Part shown: positions 53,868 to 62,630 of the stretch, one piece after another
Layout of the letters: every line of letters begins with the position of its first letter
Position numbering within the stretch: position 1 is the first letter of the stretch
NCBI RefSeq assembly: GCF_000198775.1
Contig: NC_014722.1
Location: 113,372 to 177,371, forward strand
DNA from: Mycetohabitans rhizoxinica HKI 454
Lineage (GTDB): Bacteria > Pseudomonadota > Gammaproteobacteria > Burkholderiales > Burkholderiaceae
DNA length: 64,000 bases
Direction: 5' to 3'
The notes under the pieces: generated by a model
What the model was told of the DNA's origin: nothing
Databases searched by the model: none
Seen by the model: only the letters and a program-made list of their open reading frames with translations
Made by a program: the position numbers and the translations under genes

Positions 53868-54373
53868 GCGACGCACCGTTCCGACTCGCGCCGCTGGATG
53901 TCACCTATGATCGGGCCGCGTTCAATAGTGGCTCGGACCCGCTAGACCGTTATCTACGGGAGCAAGTCAGCCAGGACGTTCGCCGCCGTATGGCAGCCTG
54001 TTTTGTGGCCTTAGCGGATAAAAATCGTATTGCAGGCTACTACACATTGGCATCGGCAAGCCTGCTGCTGGCCGATCTTCCAGCCAGTATCAGCAAGAAG
54101 TTGCCACGCTATCCGACCGTGCCCGCCGTTCGCATGGGCCGCTTGGCTGTCGATCGGGAATTTAAGGGGCGAGGCTTAGGGGGGGCGTTACTGGCCGACG
54201 CGCTCGACCGTGCCGCACGCTCGGAGATTGCCGCCTATGCTTTGATGGTGGATGCCAAGGACAAGGCGGTAGCTGCCTTCTACCGACATCACAGCTTCAT
54301 TGCTTTGCCCGATTCGCCGCTTACCCTGTTTCTGCCGCTGGCAACCGTCCAGTTTTCCCGAACTAATCCTTGA
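53864..54373 (+). CDS. TacT-like GNAT acetyltransferase toxin
   Basis: A 169-residue GNAT-fold acetyltransferase. It shows the acetyl-CoA-binding signature VPAVRMGRLAVDREFKGRGL, including the R-G-L-G-G pyrophosphate loop, and the family start FNSGSDPLDRYLREQVSQD. Toxins of this type acetylate aminoacyl-tRNA and stop translation. The catalytic Tyr is in AFYRHHSF. The gene looks intact and is coupled to its antitoxin. Confidence 0.88.
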   Translation: MSDAPFRLAPLDVTYDRAAFNSGSDPLDRYLREQVSQDVRRRMAACFVALADKNRIAGYYTLASASLLLADLPASISKKLPRYPTVPAVRMGRLAVDREFKGRGLGGALLADALDRAARSEIAAYALMVDAKDKAVAAFYRHHSFIALPDSPLTLFLPLATVQFSRTNP

Positions 54374-54432
54374 AAACTCGGTACAAGGCAGACAAGCAAA
54401 CATTGCTTCCCAAAATCCCTCAATAGATACTG

Positions 54433-54684
54433 CACACGTTCGCGCTCGGGCATGGACACGCGGTACTGTTTACCACCGCCGGCAACATGCTGGGCGAGCT
54501 TGCGGCGCTCGATAGCGGTTCAACGCTGCGCCGACGCTTGCGTCGCTATGCTGCGTCCGACGTTCTTGTGATTGATGAGGTCGGCTACCTCTCGTACTCG
54601 AATCGCCATGCCGATCTGCTGTTTGAGCTAGTGACGCGGCATCAACTGCCGATGGCGGTCATCAACGAGGCATTGCGCAGCTAG
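54433..54684 (+). pseudogene. IstB-like IS21 helper ATPase fragment
   Basis: HTFALGHGHAVLFTTAGNML, then GELAALDSGSTLRRRLRRYA, VLVIDEVGYLSYSNRHADLL and FELVTRHQLP are the middle of an IS21-family IstB ATPase, with Walker B VIDEVGY. The P-loop part upstream and the C-terminus are missing. It is a transposon remnant. Confidence 0.75.
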
Positions 54685-54906
54685 GTCGCCGACCTCTGTT
54701 TAAATTAGCTGGCGATCTGGGCGACCAGGTTTCCTATATGATGACCAAGCTGGAAGAGATTCAGAACACGCTGTCAAAGCTAACTTAACGGCGCTGTACT
54801 CAGACAGCTTGTGCTACGGTGAATTAGCCGGCGACGAATAATGGGCTGGTGGATCGCCATCGCGGGGCAGACGCAGAGGAGCAAGACGCCATTGACCGCC
54901 ACGCAG

Positions 54907-56037
54907 TCATGTTGACGACGCAGGCATTGACTGCCACGTCGCTATTGTCGGTTCAATCGGTCCAGTTGTTCCTGTCGGTTCGTCGTGTAGCTTCGTGAGC
55001 GGCGTCACCCATTGCATCAGGTGGTCGGCCGACAGGTGCGCGTAGCGCTGCACCATCTCCAGCGTTTGCCATCCGCCCAATTCCTTCAGCACCTGCAACG
55101 GCGTGCCACGCTGCACGTGCCAACTCGCCCAGGTATGCCGCAAGTCGTGCCAGCGGAAGTCGCGGATGCCGGCGCGCTTGAGCGCTTTTTTCCACGCCGC
55201 TGTAGCTGTCTGACGCACCGGCGCACCTTGGTACACAAACACGCTTTCAACATGTTCAACCTTGCGCTTTTTCGGTAACTGGCGTTGCAACACCGCGACC
55301 GCCGTGTCGGATAGCGGCACGGTAATGGCCTTGCGCGCCTTCGCCTGGTCCGGATGAATCCACGCGACACGACGCACAAGGTCAATCTGCGGCCACTGTA
55401 ATCCCGTGACATTGGCGCGGCGCAGTCCCGTTTCGAGACTGAACTGTGCCATGTCCGCGAGATGTTCCGGCAGCTCGGCGAGTAGCCGGTCGGCTTCAGC
55501 AGCGGTGAGCCATCGAATGCGTTTCGACACTAACTTGACGGGCTTGCGAACCGGCGCGCGGTCCAGCCAACCGCGCTCGACGGCGGCATTCAATACAGCG
55601 ACGAGTACGCCGATGACTCGCCGCACGGTGCCTTCGCTCACCGTGCGGCCCGTCGCCTGCTCGCCGTAACGCGTGCGGATGACACGCGGTTCTTGGCGCT
55701 TAATGCGCGCGATCGCATCGATTCGCTCGCGATCGATGTCAACCAAACGTACACCAGACAAGTGCTTGTCAAGCCAGCGCAGGTGTGTTTTGGTCGTTTC
55801 GATGCTCGCCATGCCTTCGCGATCGGCAACGTACTCCAATACTGCCTCGTTCCACGTATAGTGCGGCCTGTGACCGAGTTTGACGCGATCCCACAGGCTC
55901 GCCTTCAAGCGGTCGTGGAATTCCTGGGCTTTGGCTTTGTCGCGGGTGCCAGTGCTGCCCTGTAACGGCTTTCCGCCTCCAGGCGGGTATAGCTTGTAGT
56001 ACCAATTGGGACTTCTATCTCGTTTGTAGAGCGACAT
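54907..56037 (-). CDS. Tyrosine-recombinase phage integrase
   Basis: A 376-residue site-specific recombinase. An N-terminal arm-binding region begins MSLYKRDRSPNWYYKLYPPG, and a core-binding domain spans about 60-160. The catalytic domain has Arg in ETGLRRANVTGLQW, the H-x-x-R of WHDLRHTWASWH and the nucleophile Tyr in MVQRYAHLS. The ATG at 56037 is the natural start; the open frame continues to 56130 inside the preceding gene. It should integrate the prophage at tRNA-Arg. Confidence 0.92.
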   Translation of the reverse strand: MSLYKRDRSPNWYYKLYPPGGGKPLQGSTGTRDKAKAQEFHDRLKASLWDRVKLGHRPHYTWNEAVLEYVADREGMASIETTKTHLRWLDKHLSGVRLVDIDRERIDAIARIKRQEPRVIRTRYGEQATGRTVSEGTVRRVIGVLVAVLNAAVERGWLDRAPVRKPVKLVSKRIRWLTAAEADRLLAELPEHLADMAQFSLETGLRRANVTGLQWPQIDLVRRVAWIHPDQAKARKAITVPLSDTAVAVLQRQLPKKRKVEHVESVFVYQGAPVRQTATAAWKKALKRAGIRDFRWHDLRHTWASWHVQRGTPLQVLKELGGWQTLEMVQRYAHLSADHLMQWVTPLTKLHDEPTGTTGPIEPTIATWQSMPASST

Positions 56038-56240
56038 TTTTCCACTTCTCCGTGACGATCGCTCTGCACAACCCGTGGCATCCATTCTCCGGCAAGGTAG
56101 TGCTGCAACGCAATCGTCGAAAACATCCATCGCTTGCCAACCTTGCGGCCCGGCAACTCGCCTGCCTTCGCTTTCAGGCGCACGGTCTCAGGATGCGCGC
56201 CAAGTAGGGCTGCGGCTTGCACCAGATCTATCGTTTTCAT
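55905..56240 (-). CDS. Excisionase-like helix-turn-helix protein
   Basis: A 111-residue frame starting MKTIDLVQAAALLGAHPETV, whose first 55 residues form an AlpA/Xis-like winged helix (KAGELPGRKVGKRWMFS). The C-terminal half overlaps the integrase gene by 133 bases, so the real protein may end sooner by a different mechanism, or the overlap is genuine. It probably directs excision or regulates integrase. Confidence 0.65.
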   Translation of the reverse strand: MKTIDLVQAAALLGAHPETVRLKAKAGELPGRKVGKRWMFSTIALQHYLAGEWMPRVVQSDRHGEVEKCRSTNEIEVPIGTTSYTRLEAESRYRAALAPATKPKPRNSTTA

Positions 56241-56398
56241 CCGCTACTCTCCAAAATGGTCTAGGGTGGGGAACCCACGCAGCGTACACGTGGATCCATG
56301 GGTAAGCTTGGGTCATGTCAGTAAATTTTTGATTTAAAAGGAATTGTTCGCCATCCGATGCCATGAATTACGCATATGTGACGGGTGGAACGCATGGC
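56241..56398. other. Phage intergenic region
   Basis: No gene or strong element is seen here. The rest of this gap, from 56606 to 56832, also shows nothing recognisable. Confidence 0.45.
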
Positions 56399-56605
56399 CT
56401 AAAAAATAGGCAGCGTCGGGAAATGGTGGCAAAGCACGCCTGACTCGTGGCGCGCCTGGGCGGCTAGTGCCTTTTCTTTGCACGCTTGTTTTTTCTTTTC
56501 TATCAATAATTTAAAGAAAAAGAAGAAAAAAGACAGCGGGTCAGCCGTCCCAAACGGACTCGTGGCAAAACGCGCATCATTGATGGCAAACACGGGGCAA
56601 CTCAT
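56399..56605 (-). CDS. Small phage protein, uncertain
   Basis: A 68-codon frame (MSCPVFAINDARFATSPFG, then a run of six Phe and a Lys/Ala-rich segment). GAAGGGA precedes the ATG. It lies downstream of the primase on the same strand. Codon usage across the poly-Phe part is AT-rich, unlike its surroundings. I cannot identify it. Confidence 0.3.
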   Translation of the reverse strand: MSCPVFAINDARFATSPFGTADPLSFFFFFFKLLIEKKKQACKEKALAAQARHESGVLCHHFPTLPIF

Positions 56606-56832
56606 GGTGTCAATCCCTTCAAGAATCAATGGGTTACGTTCACCAACGTCTAACATCCACGATTGATTGACGTTGGCGGCATGGCCCAGCGCGTGTCGGC
56701 TTGCCTGTCCGGGACGACGTGCGTGAACGGTTCGTACAGGCACGACAGTGGCCGGGCCGCTGGCCACTCTGCCGCCAGCCACCGTGCGTGCCGACAAAAC
56801 GCGGCGCGAGTCGTGTGATTGGGTAGCGCATG

Positions 56833-59628
56833 TCATGTGCGGCTGCGCTGTTCCACTGCGTCGGTCGCGAGATCTTCGTGCACCGAGACATGCAGACCGA
56901 AGCCGGCTAGCCGCTCAAGCGACACCGGTGTCAGATACGGTACGCGGCGCATGTAGATGCGTCGCTCCACTTCCTTTTCGCCGACCACGACGCCTGCGTG
57001 TTGCAATTGGCGTTTAAACACCCGGTCCGACTTCACCGGCAGGCTGTTCCATTTCTCGCGCAAGCTGCTGGTGTGCGCAATGTGATCCATCGCATGGCCC
57101 GTGCGCAGCAACAGACACAATTGGCCATCGACTACGTCGAACGTGTACGGATGCTTGTAGTGGCCGCCATCAATTTCGGACAGCACCGTTTCCATAATCC
57201 AGATCCACGGTTCGCGATCAGTGCTTGTTTCGGCGACATGGTGGTTCATCTCGGCAATCAGGTCGTGCTCGAACGCGCCTTCGCTGCGGTCCATCCCGGC
57301 GAATTCACACAGGTAGCGCCAAGCGAGCAGAAGCGCCGCGTAGTTGCCAGCCATGCGCAATGCGCCGTCGTCGGCGCCACTCGCGCGACTGGTGGCGAGC
57401 GCAAGCTCGCGCACCGCGCGATACTGTTCCAGTACGTCGCGTCGATTGAGGCCAGCGAGGCATTCGAGCCACTGACGCACCGGGAAGCGAGGCAGATCGT
57501 CGGGCAGCATGGGGCCTTTCTTGCCGGTCAGCGTCGTGCGCACAAGCTTGCCGAGCAGACTGCGCACGGGCACATCTTCACCGGCCAGCATCACGGGCGC
57601 ACACAGCAGGTATTCGGTCATGTCCGAACCGCGGCGCGTGACGGTGTATTGGTAATTCTCTTGCAGCAACCCGACAGCTTTATTAATCACGTCCTGGCCG
57701 CGCGCGGAGATTTCTTCCCATCCGACCGGGTGGCTGGTGTAGCTGATGCTCGTGAGCAGCCGAAATTCCGTTTGCAGGCTCTGTCCGGAGAACATCGTGA
57801 ACGCCAGCGTGCGTTCGAGCCGCTTGATCAGCGTCGATTTACCCGCGCCCTTGTCGGCCTGCACCGTCATGTGTGGCCAAAAGCCGAGCAGCGCCTTCAG
57901 GTGGCCGCCCAGCGCCCAGACGAGCGCCATGGCAGCGGCGTTCTGCTTGAATGTGTGCTGATAGGCGGCAATCACACGACGTGCATCGCTCGCAGGCCCG
58001 GACGGGAACGTCAGATTATGATACGGACACTGCTTGTCGGCGTCCGTAAAATAACAGTCTGGTCCTTCGTTGACGATCAGACGGCCGTTTTGCCACGCGA
58101 GCCCAACAAAATTGGCCGCCTGGCGTGCGCCGAGATCCGCGCCGCGCTCGAGAATGTTGACCATGCGTTTGAACGGGGCTGGCGCCCAAATCGGTCCGAA
58201 TTTGGCCCACTGGTCGGTGTTATGCAGTTGGCCATCCAGCATCACGCGGCGGATCAGTGTCGCGCCGTGACGCGGCGCCTGCACCGATACGGCAAAGTAC
58301 ACCGTGGGTGCTTGGTCGGGATCGCCCGTCATCGTCGAATTGGCGCTGGCGACGCACACGCGCGAGATGCCGGCAATGCGAAACCCGCACAAGTCGGTCA
58401 TCACCGGCGTCTCGACACCGCTCTCTTCATGACGCTCCATTTTCGCGATATAGCTTGTGAAGTCAGGGCGCACGCGAAAGCGCCAGTATTGTGCGAAGTC
58501 GTGCGACGGCAGGAAGACGCGCGCACGGCCGCGGCGGCTGTCATCGCCGGGCAGACCGGCGATGAGCCACGGTTCGTACTGCTCGAGCGCGCGCTGTAGC
58601 TCGCGCGGACCGCGCAGCTGTAAGTAATCGTTGACGTCATTAATTGGCTTTTGCTCCGTCTCCCCGTCGGCGAGATCCGCGAGCCATTGACGCTGATCGA
58701 CGAGCACGGCACTGATGTTTAACGCGGTGAGGCGTTCATACAGCGCCCACGCGGCCTCCGGACCGGGGCGCTGGCCGGCGCGTGGGTGGTCGCTCGGGAA
58801 TGGCTCATCGTTGTCCAGGCAAATCACGATTTGCTTGCCGCGCAAGAAGGCAAAGTCGATCCGGTCAACGTTGGCGAGCCCGCGTAGCGCGAAGGCGGCG
58901 GTGCCCGGTATGTCGCAGGTGTCGATCGACAGGGCATTGATTGCGCTCTCAACGACGATTACGCGCTTGGCCCGGTCGAGCTTGCGCGCATCGGCCGTCC
59001 AACCGTAGCCAGACTTGTCACCTTGCGTTTGTGCCTTGACGTGGCCGTTCAAAGCCGGATCAGCGTAACGCATATCCACGGCCACGATGTGGCGCTCGTC
59101 CGGGGCCCGGACAATGAACGCGGCGGCCGGCCCACCGTGGCCTACTTCGCCGGCTGGAATCTTGGCGCTTGTCCAGTCATTGAAGCCAAGCGTGCGGGCG
59201 CTGATGGCCGCCGTCATCGCGGCATCTGAAATGCCACGACGACCCAAGTATTCGCGCACACGCTCGCGTGCACTCAAGCAGCGCTCGGCGATGTATTCAA
59301 CGCTCGACTTCTCGCGACGCTCCAACTGGGCTGGCCGCTCAATGGGAATCGCATAAGCGTCGTGCAGGTAGCGAATGGCATCGGCCACGCTGCCGCCACG
59401 CGCGTGCATCACCAGATCCACGCAGGAGCCACCGACGTTGGCGCTATGGTCACGCCAGCCCGTGCCGTATTTGGCGTGGTTGACGTAAATGGACAGTGAC
59501 GGGTTCTTGTCCTCGTGCAACGGCGAGTGATACAGTGCCTTGTCACCGCCGTGGCCGCGTTTGAGCCCGAGCCGATTGGCAAGGTCGTGTAAATCAATCA
59601 GTCGTTTCAATTCGTCAAGTGATGCCAT
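56833..59628 (-). CDS. Phage primase-helicase
   Basis: A 931-residue protein with an N-terminal CHC2-like region (YHSPLHEDKNPSLSIYVNHA), a TOPRIM domain (VIVVESAINALSID and VICLDNDE) and a C-terminal helicase Walker A (TVQADKGAGKSTLIKRLE). This arrangement is found in replication proteins of prophages and satellites. It would start replication of the element. The frame is open throughout. A long antisense frame on the plus strand (56998-58599) is a GC-rich shadow. It belongs to the element bounded by the integrase. Confidence 0.85.
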   Translation of the reverse strand: MASLDELKRLIDLHDLANRLGLKRGHGGDKALYHSPLHEDKNPSLSIYVNHAKYGTGWRDHSANVGGSCVDLVMHARGGSVADAIRYLHDAYAIPIERPAQLERREKSSVEYIAERCLSARERVREYLGRRGISDAAMTAAISARTLGFNDWTSAKIPAGEVGHGGPAAAFIVRAPDERHIVAVDMRYADPALNGHVKAQTQGDKSGYGWTADARKLDRAKRVIVVESAINALSIDTCDIPGTAAFALRGLANVDRIDFAFLRGKQIVICLDNDEPFPSDHPRAGQRPGPEAAWALYERLTALNISAVLVDQRQWLADLADGETEQKPINDVNDYLQLRGPRELQRALEQYEPWLIAGLPGDDSRRGRARVFLPSHDFAQYWRFRVRPDFTSYIAKMERHEESGVETPVMTDLCGFRIAGISRVCVASANSTMTGDPDQAPTVYFAVSVQAPRHGATLIRRVMLDGQLHNTDQWAKFGPIWAPAPFKRMVNILERGADLGARQAANFVGLAWQNGRLIVNEGPDCYFTDADKQCPYHNLTFPSGPASDARRVIAAYQHTFKQNAAAMALVWALGGHLKALLGFWPHMTVQADKGAGKSTLIKRLERTLAFTMFSGQSLQTEFRLLTSISYTSHPVGWEEISARGQDVINKAVGLLQENYQYTVTRRGSDMTEYLLCAPVMLAGEDVPVRSLLGKLVRTTLTGKKGPMLPDDLPRFPVRQWLECLAGLNRRDVLEQYRAVRELALATSRASGADDGALRMAGNYAALLLAWRYLCEFAGMDRSEGAFEHDLIAEMNHHVAETSTDREPWIWIMETVLSEIDGGHYKHPYTFDVVDGQLCLLLRTGHAMDHIAHTSSLREKWNSLPVKSDRVFKRQLQHAGVVVGEKEVERRIYMRRVPYLTPVSLERLAGFGLHVSVHEDLATDAVEQRSRT

Positions 59629-60249
59629 CGTTACGCGTGTTGCTCAGGTTCAGGCAAAGGGGTATCGCGCGCATGGCCAATCGTTGGCGCGCAAAATGAC
59701 AGCGCTTAGCGCGCAGCTGGCTGGCGATACGCGTGTTGGTCAATGGCCTGGCACGGTGACATATCTCACAAGCGTGCGTTAGCGTGCCAAACTGACCTGA
59801 TCGCAATCGACGCCAACGGTGCTAGCCGCTACAGCGATCGCGGTGTGCCGTTCGTCCTTTGTCATCCCTTCATGTCGGAGTCTTCCCAAAGTTGTTCTTC
59901 ACTCAATGGCAGCCGTTGCACGTCCCGCTCCACCGTGACGCGGCCCTTATTGCGTCATTGAATCCGTGACAAGCGTGCATGTGTTGGTGCTCAATGTTCA
60001 CAGCCGTGCTTGTGATGGCGGTGTTATGTCTTAGGTCGCTCGCCGTGGCACAGCGACGGTGAGCCGGATGACGATGCGTTCCTGTCATCGTGCGCAGGCC
60101 TGTTAGTCGTTGACAATTTCGCGAGGCTCAGCAACGCCATTTGAGATGGTTAGCATTACCTTGAAACATCATGGCTGGACAATACTTTTACAATGTTTAG
60201 TACTTCTTCATAAATTAGAAGAAAAAAAGCAAATCAGCCATTGACCTCT
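59629..60249. other. Phage region without a sure gene
   Basis: About 620 bases. Small leftward frames are possible: one ending near 59873 reads RDVQRLPLSEEQLWEDSDMK and a 28-codon frame starts at its stop. Neither can be identified and I do not call them. The DNA from about 60150 to 60240 is AT-rich. Confidence 0.4.
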
Positions 60250-60468
60250 TTAGTGGAGGATCCTGAGGTCAGGCGCGAGTAACGGCATATCGGCTGTGAT
60301 ATCCCAGTGACAGCACAGCCCGTAGCCGAGCCGGCGGGCAATGCCGACGAACACAAATGGATCGACATCGGCGCTCCAAAGCTTGTGTAGATATTCACAG
60401 CGCTTTTCCATTGGCAACGATGCGGGATCAAATGGCATCACAAGTGGGGTAGCAGCCAGGGTCGCCAT
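60250..60468 (-). CDS. Hypothetical phage protein
   Basis: A 72-residue protein beginning MATLAATPLVMPFDPASLPM and containing FVGIARRLGYGLCCHWDIT. AAAAGGAG sits 6-8 bases before the ATG at 60468, a strong ribosome binding site; seven in-frame codons upstream to 60489 are less likely. Family unknown. Confidence 0.6.
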   Translation of the reverse strand: MATLAATPLVMPFDPASLPMEKRCEYLHKLWSADVDPFVFVGIARRLGYGLCCHWDITADMPLLAPDLRILH

Positions 60469-60542
60469 GCAAACTCCTTTTTTGGGCAAAGAAAGCCCCT
60501 CGCACCCTATAGGGGCGATACGAGGGGAACTGGAGACAGTGT

Positions 60543-60797
60543 TTAAATCGAGACGGGTAGCTTAAGTTGCTGCGCCAGGCGCTCGCGCACGTGTGATGAC
60601 AGCGGCAAGCTCAGCGACAAGTCCGGCATCGCGGAGGGCGACAAAGTGCGCGCAAACTCCATATTGACGATATACGTGTGGCCGCAATCGGGGTTATCGC
60701 ACTGGTAGGTCACTTCGCGAAACGTCAGCGACATTTCACGGCTGCTGCGCGCTTTGGCGCGTGTACGGCAATGTGGACAACGGTTCAGTGTTCGCAT
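60543..60797 (-). CDS. Ogr/Delta-type zinc-finger late activator
   Basis: An 84-residue protein with the C-x2-C and C-x4-C pairs of the P2 Ogr/Delta family (NRCPHCRTRAKARSS and YQCDNPDCGHTY). These proteins bind late promoters and RNA polymerase alpha to switch on tail and lysis genes in P2-like phages. It fits the P2-like tail genes D and U to the right. Confidence 0.85.
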   Translation of the reverse strand: MRTLNRCPHCRTRAKARSSREMSLTFREVTYQCDNPDCGHTYIVNMEFARTLSPSAMPDLSLSLPLSSHVRERLAQQLKLPVSI

Positions 60798-60885
60798 TTC
60801 GTCTCACTCGATACGAGATACAGGGTGCGCTCGTGCCCATGGCTAAAAACATGTTTTAGCTTGGCAGACATGCGTGCGACTCGAC

Positions 60886-61101
60886 TCATGGGCCAGTGTT
60901 AGGAACGGAAGACCCAGGGTCGTCTTGAACGTGACGCTTGCCAATGCAAATCAATTCGCGCGCCATGCTGGAGATTGAACGGTGACGTGCTGCTGCGATC
61001 TGCTCAAGCTCCGCGCGCTCAAGAGGCGTGAGCCCTACGTACACGGATGTACCCGACAATGCGCCGCGCGGGGAGCGGCGCGGGCCTTTAACGGTAGTCA
61101 T
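60886..61101 (-). CDS. Small ribbon-helix-helix-like phage protein
   Basis: A 71-residue protein with a likely ribbon-helix-helix motif (SVYVGLTPLERAELEQIAAA, RHRSISSMARELI). It is transcribed away from the repressor gene and may act as a regulator. Specific function unknown. Confidence 0.55.
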   Translation of the reverse strand: MTTVKGPRRSPRGALSGTSVYVGLTPLERAELEQIAAARHRSISSMARELICIGKRHVQDDPGSSVPNTGP

Positions 61102-61128
61102 GATCGGTATACTTTGATGCCTAGTCTT

Positions 61129-61154
61129 GCATTACGGTTAACCTAGTGTAATGC
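61129..61154. promoter_or_regulatory. Inverted repeat, candidate repressor operator
   Basis: GCATTAC (61129-61135) and GTAATGC (61148-61154) flank a central palindrome GGTTAACC. It lies between the two divergent starts at 61101 (minus) and 61190 (plus), where a phage repressor would bind. Confidence 0.5.
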
Positions 61155-61189
61155 GACCAAAAAGGCTCGTCAATATATTATGGGTGCAA

Positions 61190-61693
61190 ATGAACACAAT
61201 AGGCGCGCGTCTCCGGGAAGAGCGTTTACGGCTTGGGCTCAGCCAGGAGGAATTTGCGGCGATCGGGGGAGTCCTGCGGCGTGCTCAATCCCACTATGAA
61301 TCGGACGAAAGGTCGCCCGATGCCAAGTATTTGAGCGCGGTGGCGGAACTCGGCGTTGACCTGCTCTATGTATTGAGGGGCACAAGACAGGCTTCTGACG
61401 AAGCGGGTGAAGCAGCGACAAGCAGCGAATTCGACACCGAAGAACAGGAGTTGATTGAAAACTACAGAGCACTCAATGAAGCAGGCAAGGCAGCATTACA
61501 CGCGTTTTTGTCCACTTGCTTCAATTCGAGTGCGATGCTTGTGTCTGCCGTTCCGCGTCGCGCGAAACGTCTAGCCGAGCATCGGCGCGCAGCGTTCGAT
61601 CAGCGCACTGCCGAGAACATCGAGCGGGCCATCGCGCACATCAAGCGATTGCGCGCCGAGCGTGCCGCAAGAGCAAAAAAATCGAATAAGTGA
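61190..61693 (+). CDS. XRE-family prophage repressor
   Basis: A 167-residue protein with an N-terminal helix-turn-helix (MNTIGARLREERLRLGLSQE, FAAIGGVLRRAQSHYE) and a charged C-terminal tail rich in Arg, Ala and Lys. It lacks the peptidase domain of CI/LexA-type repressors. The ATG at 61190 begins the conserved domain; a frame from 61151 is also open. It likely maintains lysogeny. Confidence 0.8.
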   Translation: MNTIGARLREERLRLGLSQEEFAAIGGVLRRAQSHYESDERSPDAKYLSAVAELGVDLLYVLRGTRQASDEAGEAATSSEFDTEEQELIENYRALNEAGKAALHAFLSTCFNSSAMLVSAVPRRAKRLAEHRRAAFDQRTAENIERAIAHIKRLRAERAARAKKSNK

Positions 61694-61944
61694 TATCGCG
61701 CGCGCGACGCGGCCATGCGTTGTCGCTTGGGTTCAGGGCTGGTCACTGCCCTCAGTCGCAAACAGTATTTTCGCTTCCGTATCTATCTGTCGCCTCTAGC
61801 CGTTCACCGTGATGAGACTGAATAAGGAGCGTCTACAGTTCCGCTCCGCTGTGCCTGATTCAGCGAGTCGAGGGGCGTCTATTTCGAGGCGTTGCTTCGT
61901 GCAAGGCGGCCCTATTTGTAAGCGCTAAATAGGAGTTTGGAAGA
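61694..61944. other. Intergenic phage DNA
   Basis: Nothing recognisable; a GGAG-type site near 61932 serves the next frame. Confidence 0.4.
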
Positions 61945-62322
61945 ATGTATAGAAATCCAAAGCGCAGTCATGGCGCGGATGCAACCGCTACGAATGCTGA
62001 GCGCCATGCGGGCGCTTGCGCTCCGATGCTGTCAACGCGATTTTACTTGGATGAGCGCGACGATGTGTGCCGCGACGCTCGCGCCGAAATTGATAACGCG
62101 ATGAAGTCAGTCGGACTCGTCCTGGAGACCGCGCTCGAAGCGATGGAAAATCTACGTAATGTGCGCGATGCATTGACGCCGCACGACAATGCGCCGGGTG
62201 CGACTTGCGTGGGCGGCTGCACGCGACCCGACGCCAGCGGTCAGCTTAAACATCGGCGATGCGCTGGGCTACTGCGATATGCGAAGCGGCTCGCTTTCTC
62301 GTGGTGGCATATAGGCCGATAG
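61945..62322 (+). CDS. Hypothetical phage protein
   Basis: A 125-residue protein of unknown function. Residues 45-78 (ARAEIDNAMKSVGLVLETAL, EAMENLRNVRDAL) are probably an amphipathic helix. Its last codons run into the first unit of the tandem repeat, so its C-terminus may be accidental. There is a GGAG-type site upstream of the ATG. Confidence 0.4.
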   Translation: MYRNPKRSHGADATATNAERHAGACAPMLSTRFYLDERDDVCRDARAEIDNAMKSVGLVLETALEAMENLRNVRDALTPHDNAPGATCVGGCTRPDASGQLKHRRCAGLLRYAKRLAFSWWHIGR

Positions 62323-62417
62323 TCATAAGCCGATAGTGATATAAGCCGATAGTCGTATAGGTCTATAGTCATATAGGCTGATAGTCATATAGACCAATAG
62401 TCATATAGACCGATAGG
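62308..62417. repeat. Tandem array of seven ~16-bp units
   Basis: The unit CATATAGRCYGATAGT is repeated about seven times over 110 bases, with one 14-base copy. Copies differ by one to four bases, chiefly in the centre. There are no spacers, so it is not a CRISPR array. It lies between the hypothetical protein and tail gene D. Confidence 0.9.
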
Positions 62418-62630
62418 CTAATACCCAAACGATTGATTGCGTCGCCTCGCGGTATCAAGGTGCCCGCACATCACCATCACACATCGCACATCCCATACCG
62501 CGGCGTGGCGACGGCGACCGTATCGCATGGATCGTTAGGTGAGTTGGGGGTGGGCCGCTGCAGTCCATTGACGCGGCGCCCATCTTCGTTGCCACGGTTA
62601 CGGCCGGTCTTTGCGCGCGTGCGCACGAGG
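62418..62630. other. Gap between repeat array and tail gene
   Basis: No gene or repeat recognised in this stretch. Confidence 0.4.

Noticed and set aside
56998..58599. 533-codon plus-strand open frame
   Set aside because: It is antisense to the recognisable primase-helicase and arises from GC-rich third positions; it has no family resemblance.
59615..59806. 63-codon minus-strand frame overlapping the primase start
   Set aside because: Has a Cys pair (CEICH) but no other support; composition looks like out-of-frame sequence.
62308..62417. CRISPR-like array
   Set aside because: Units are contiguous without spacers and only about 16 bases, and there are no cas genes.
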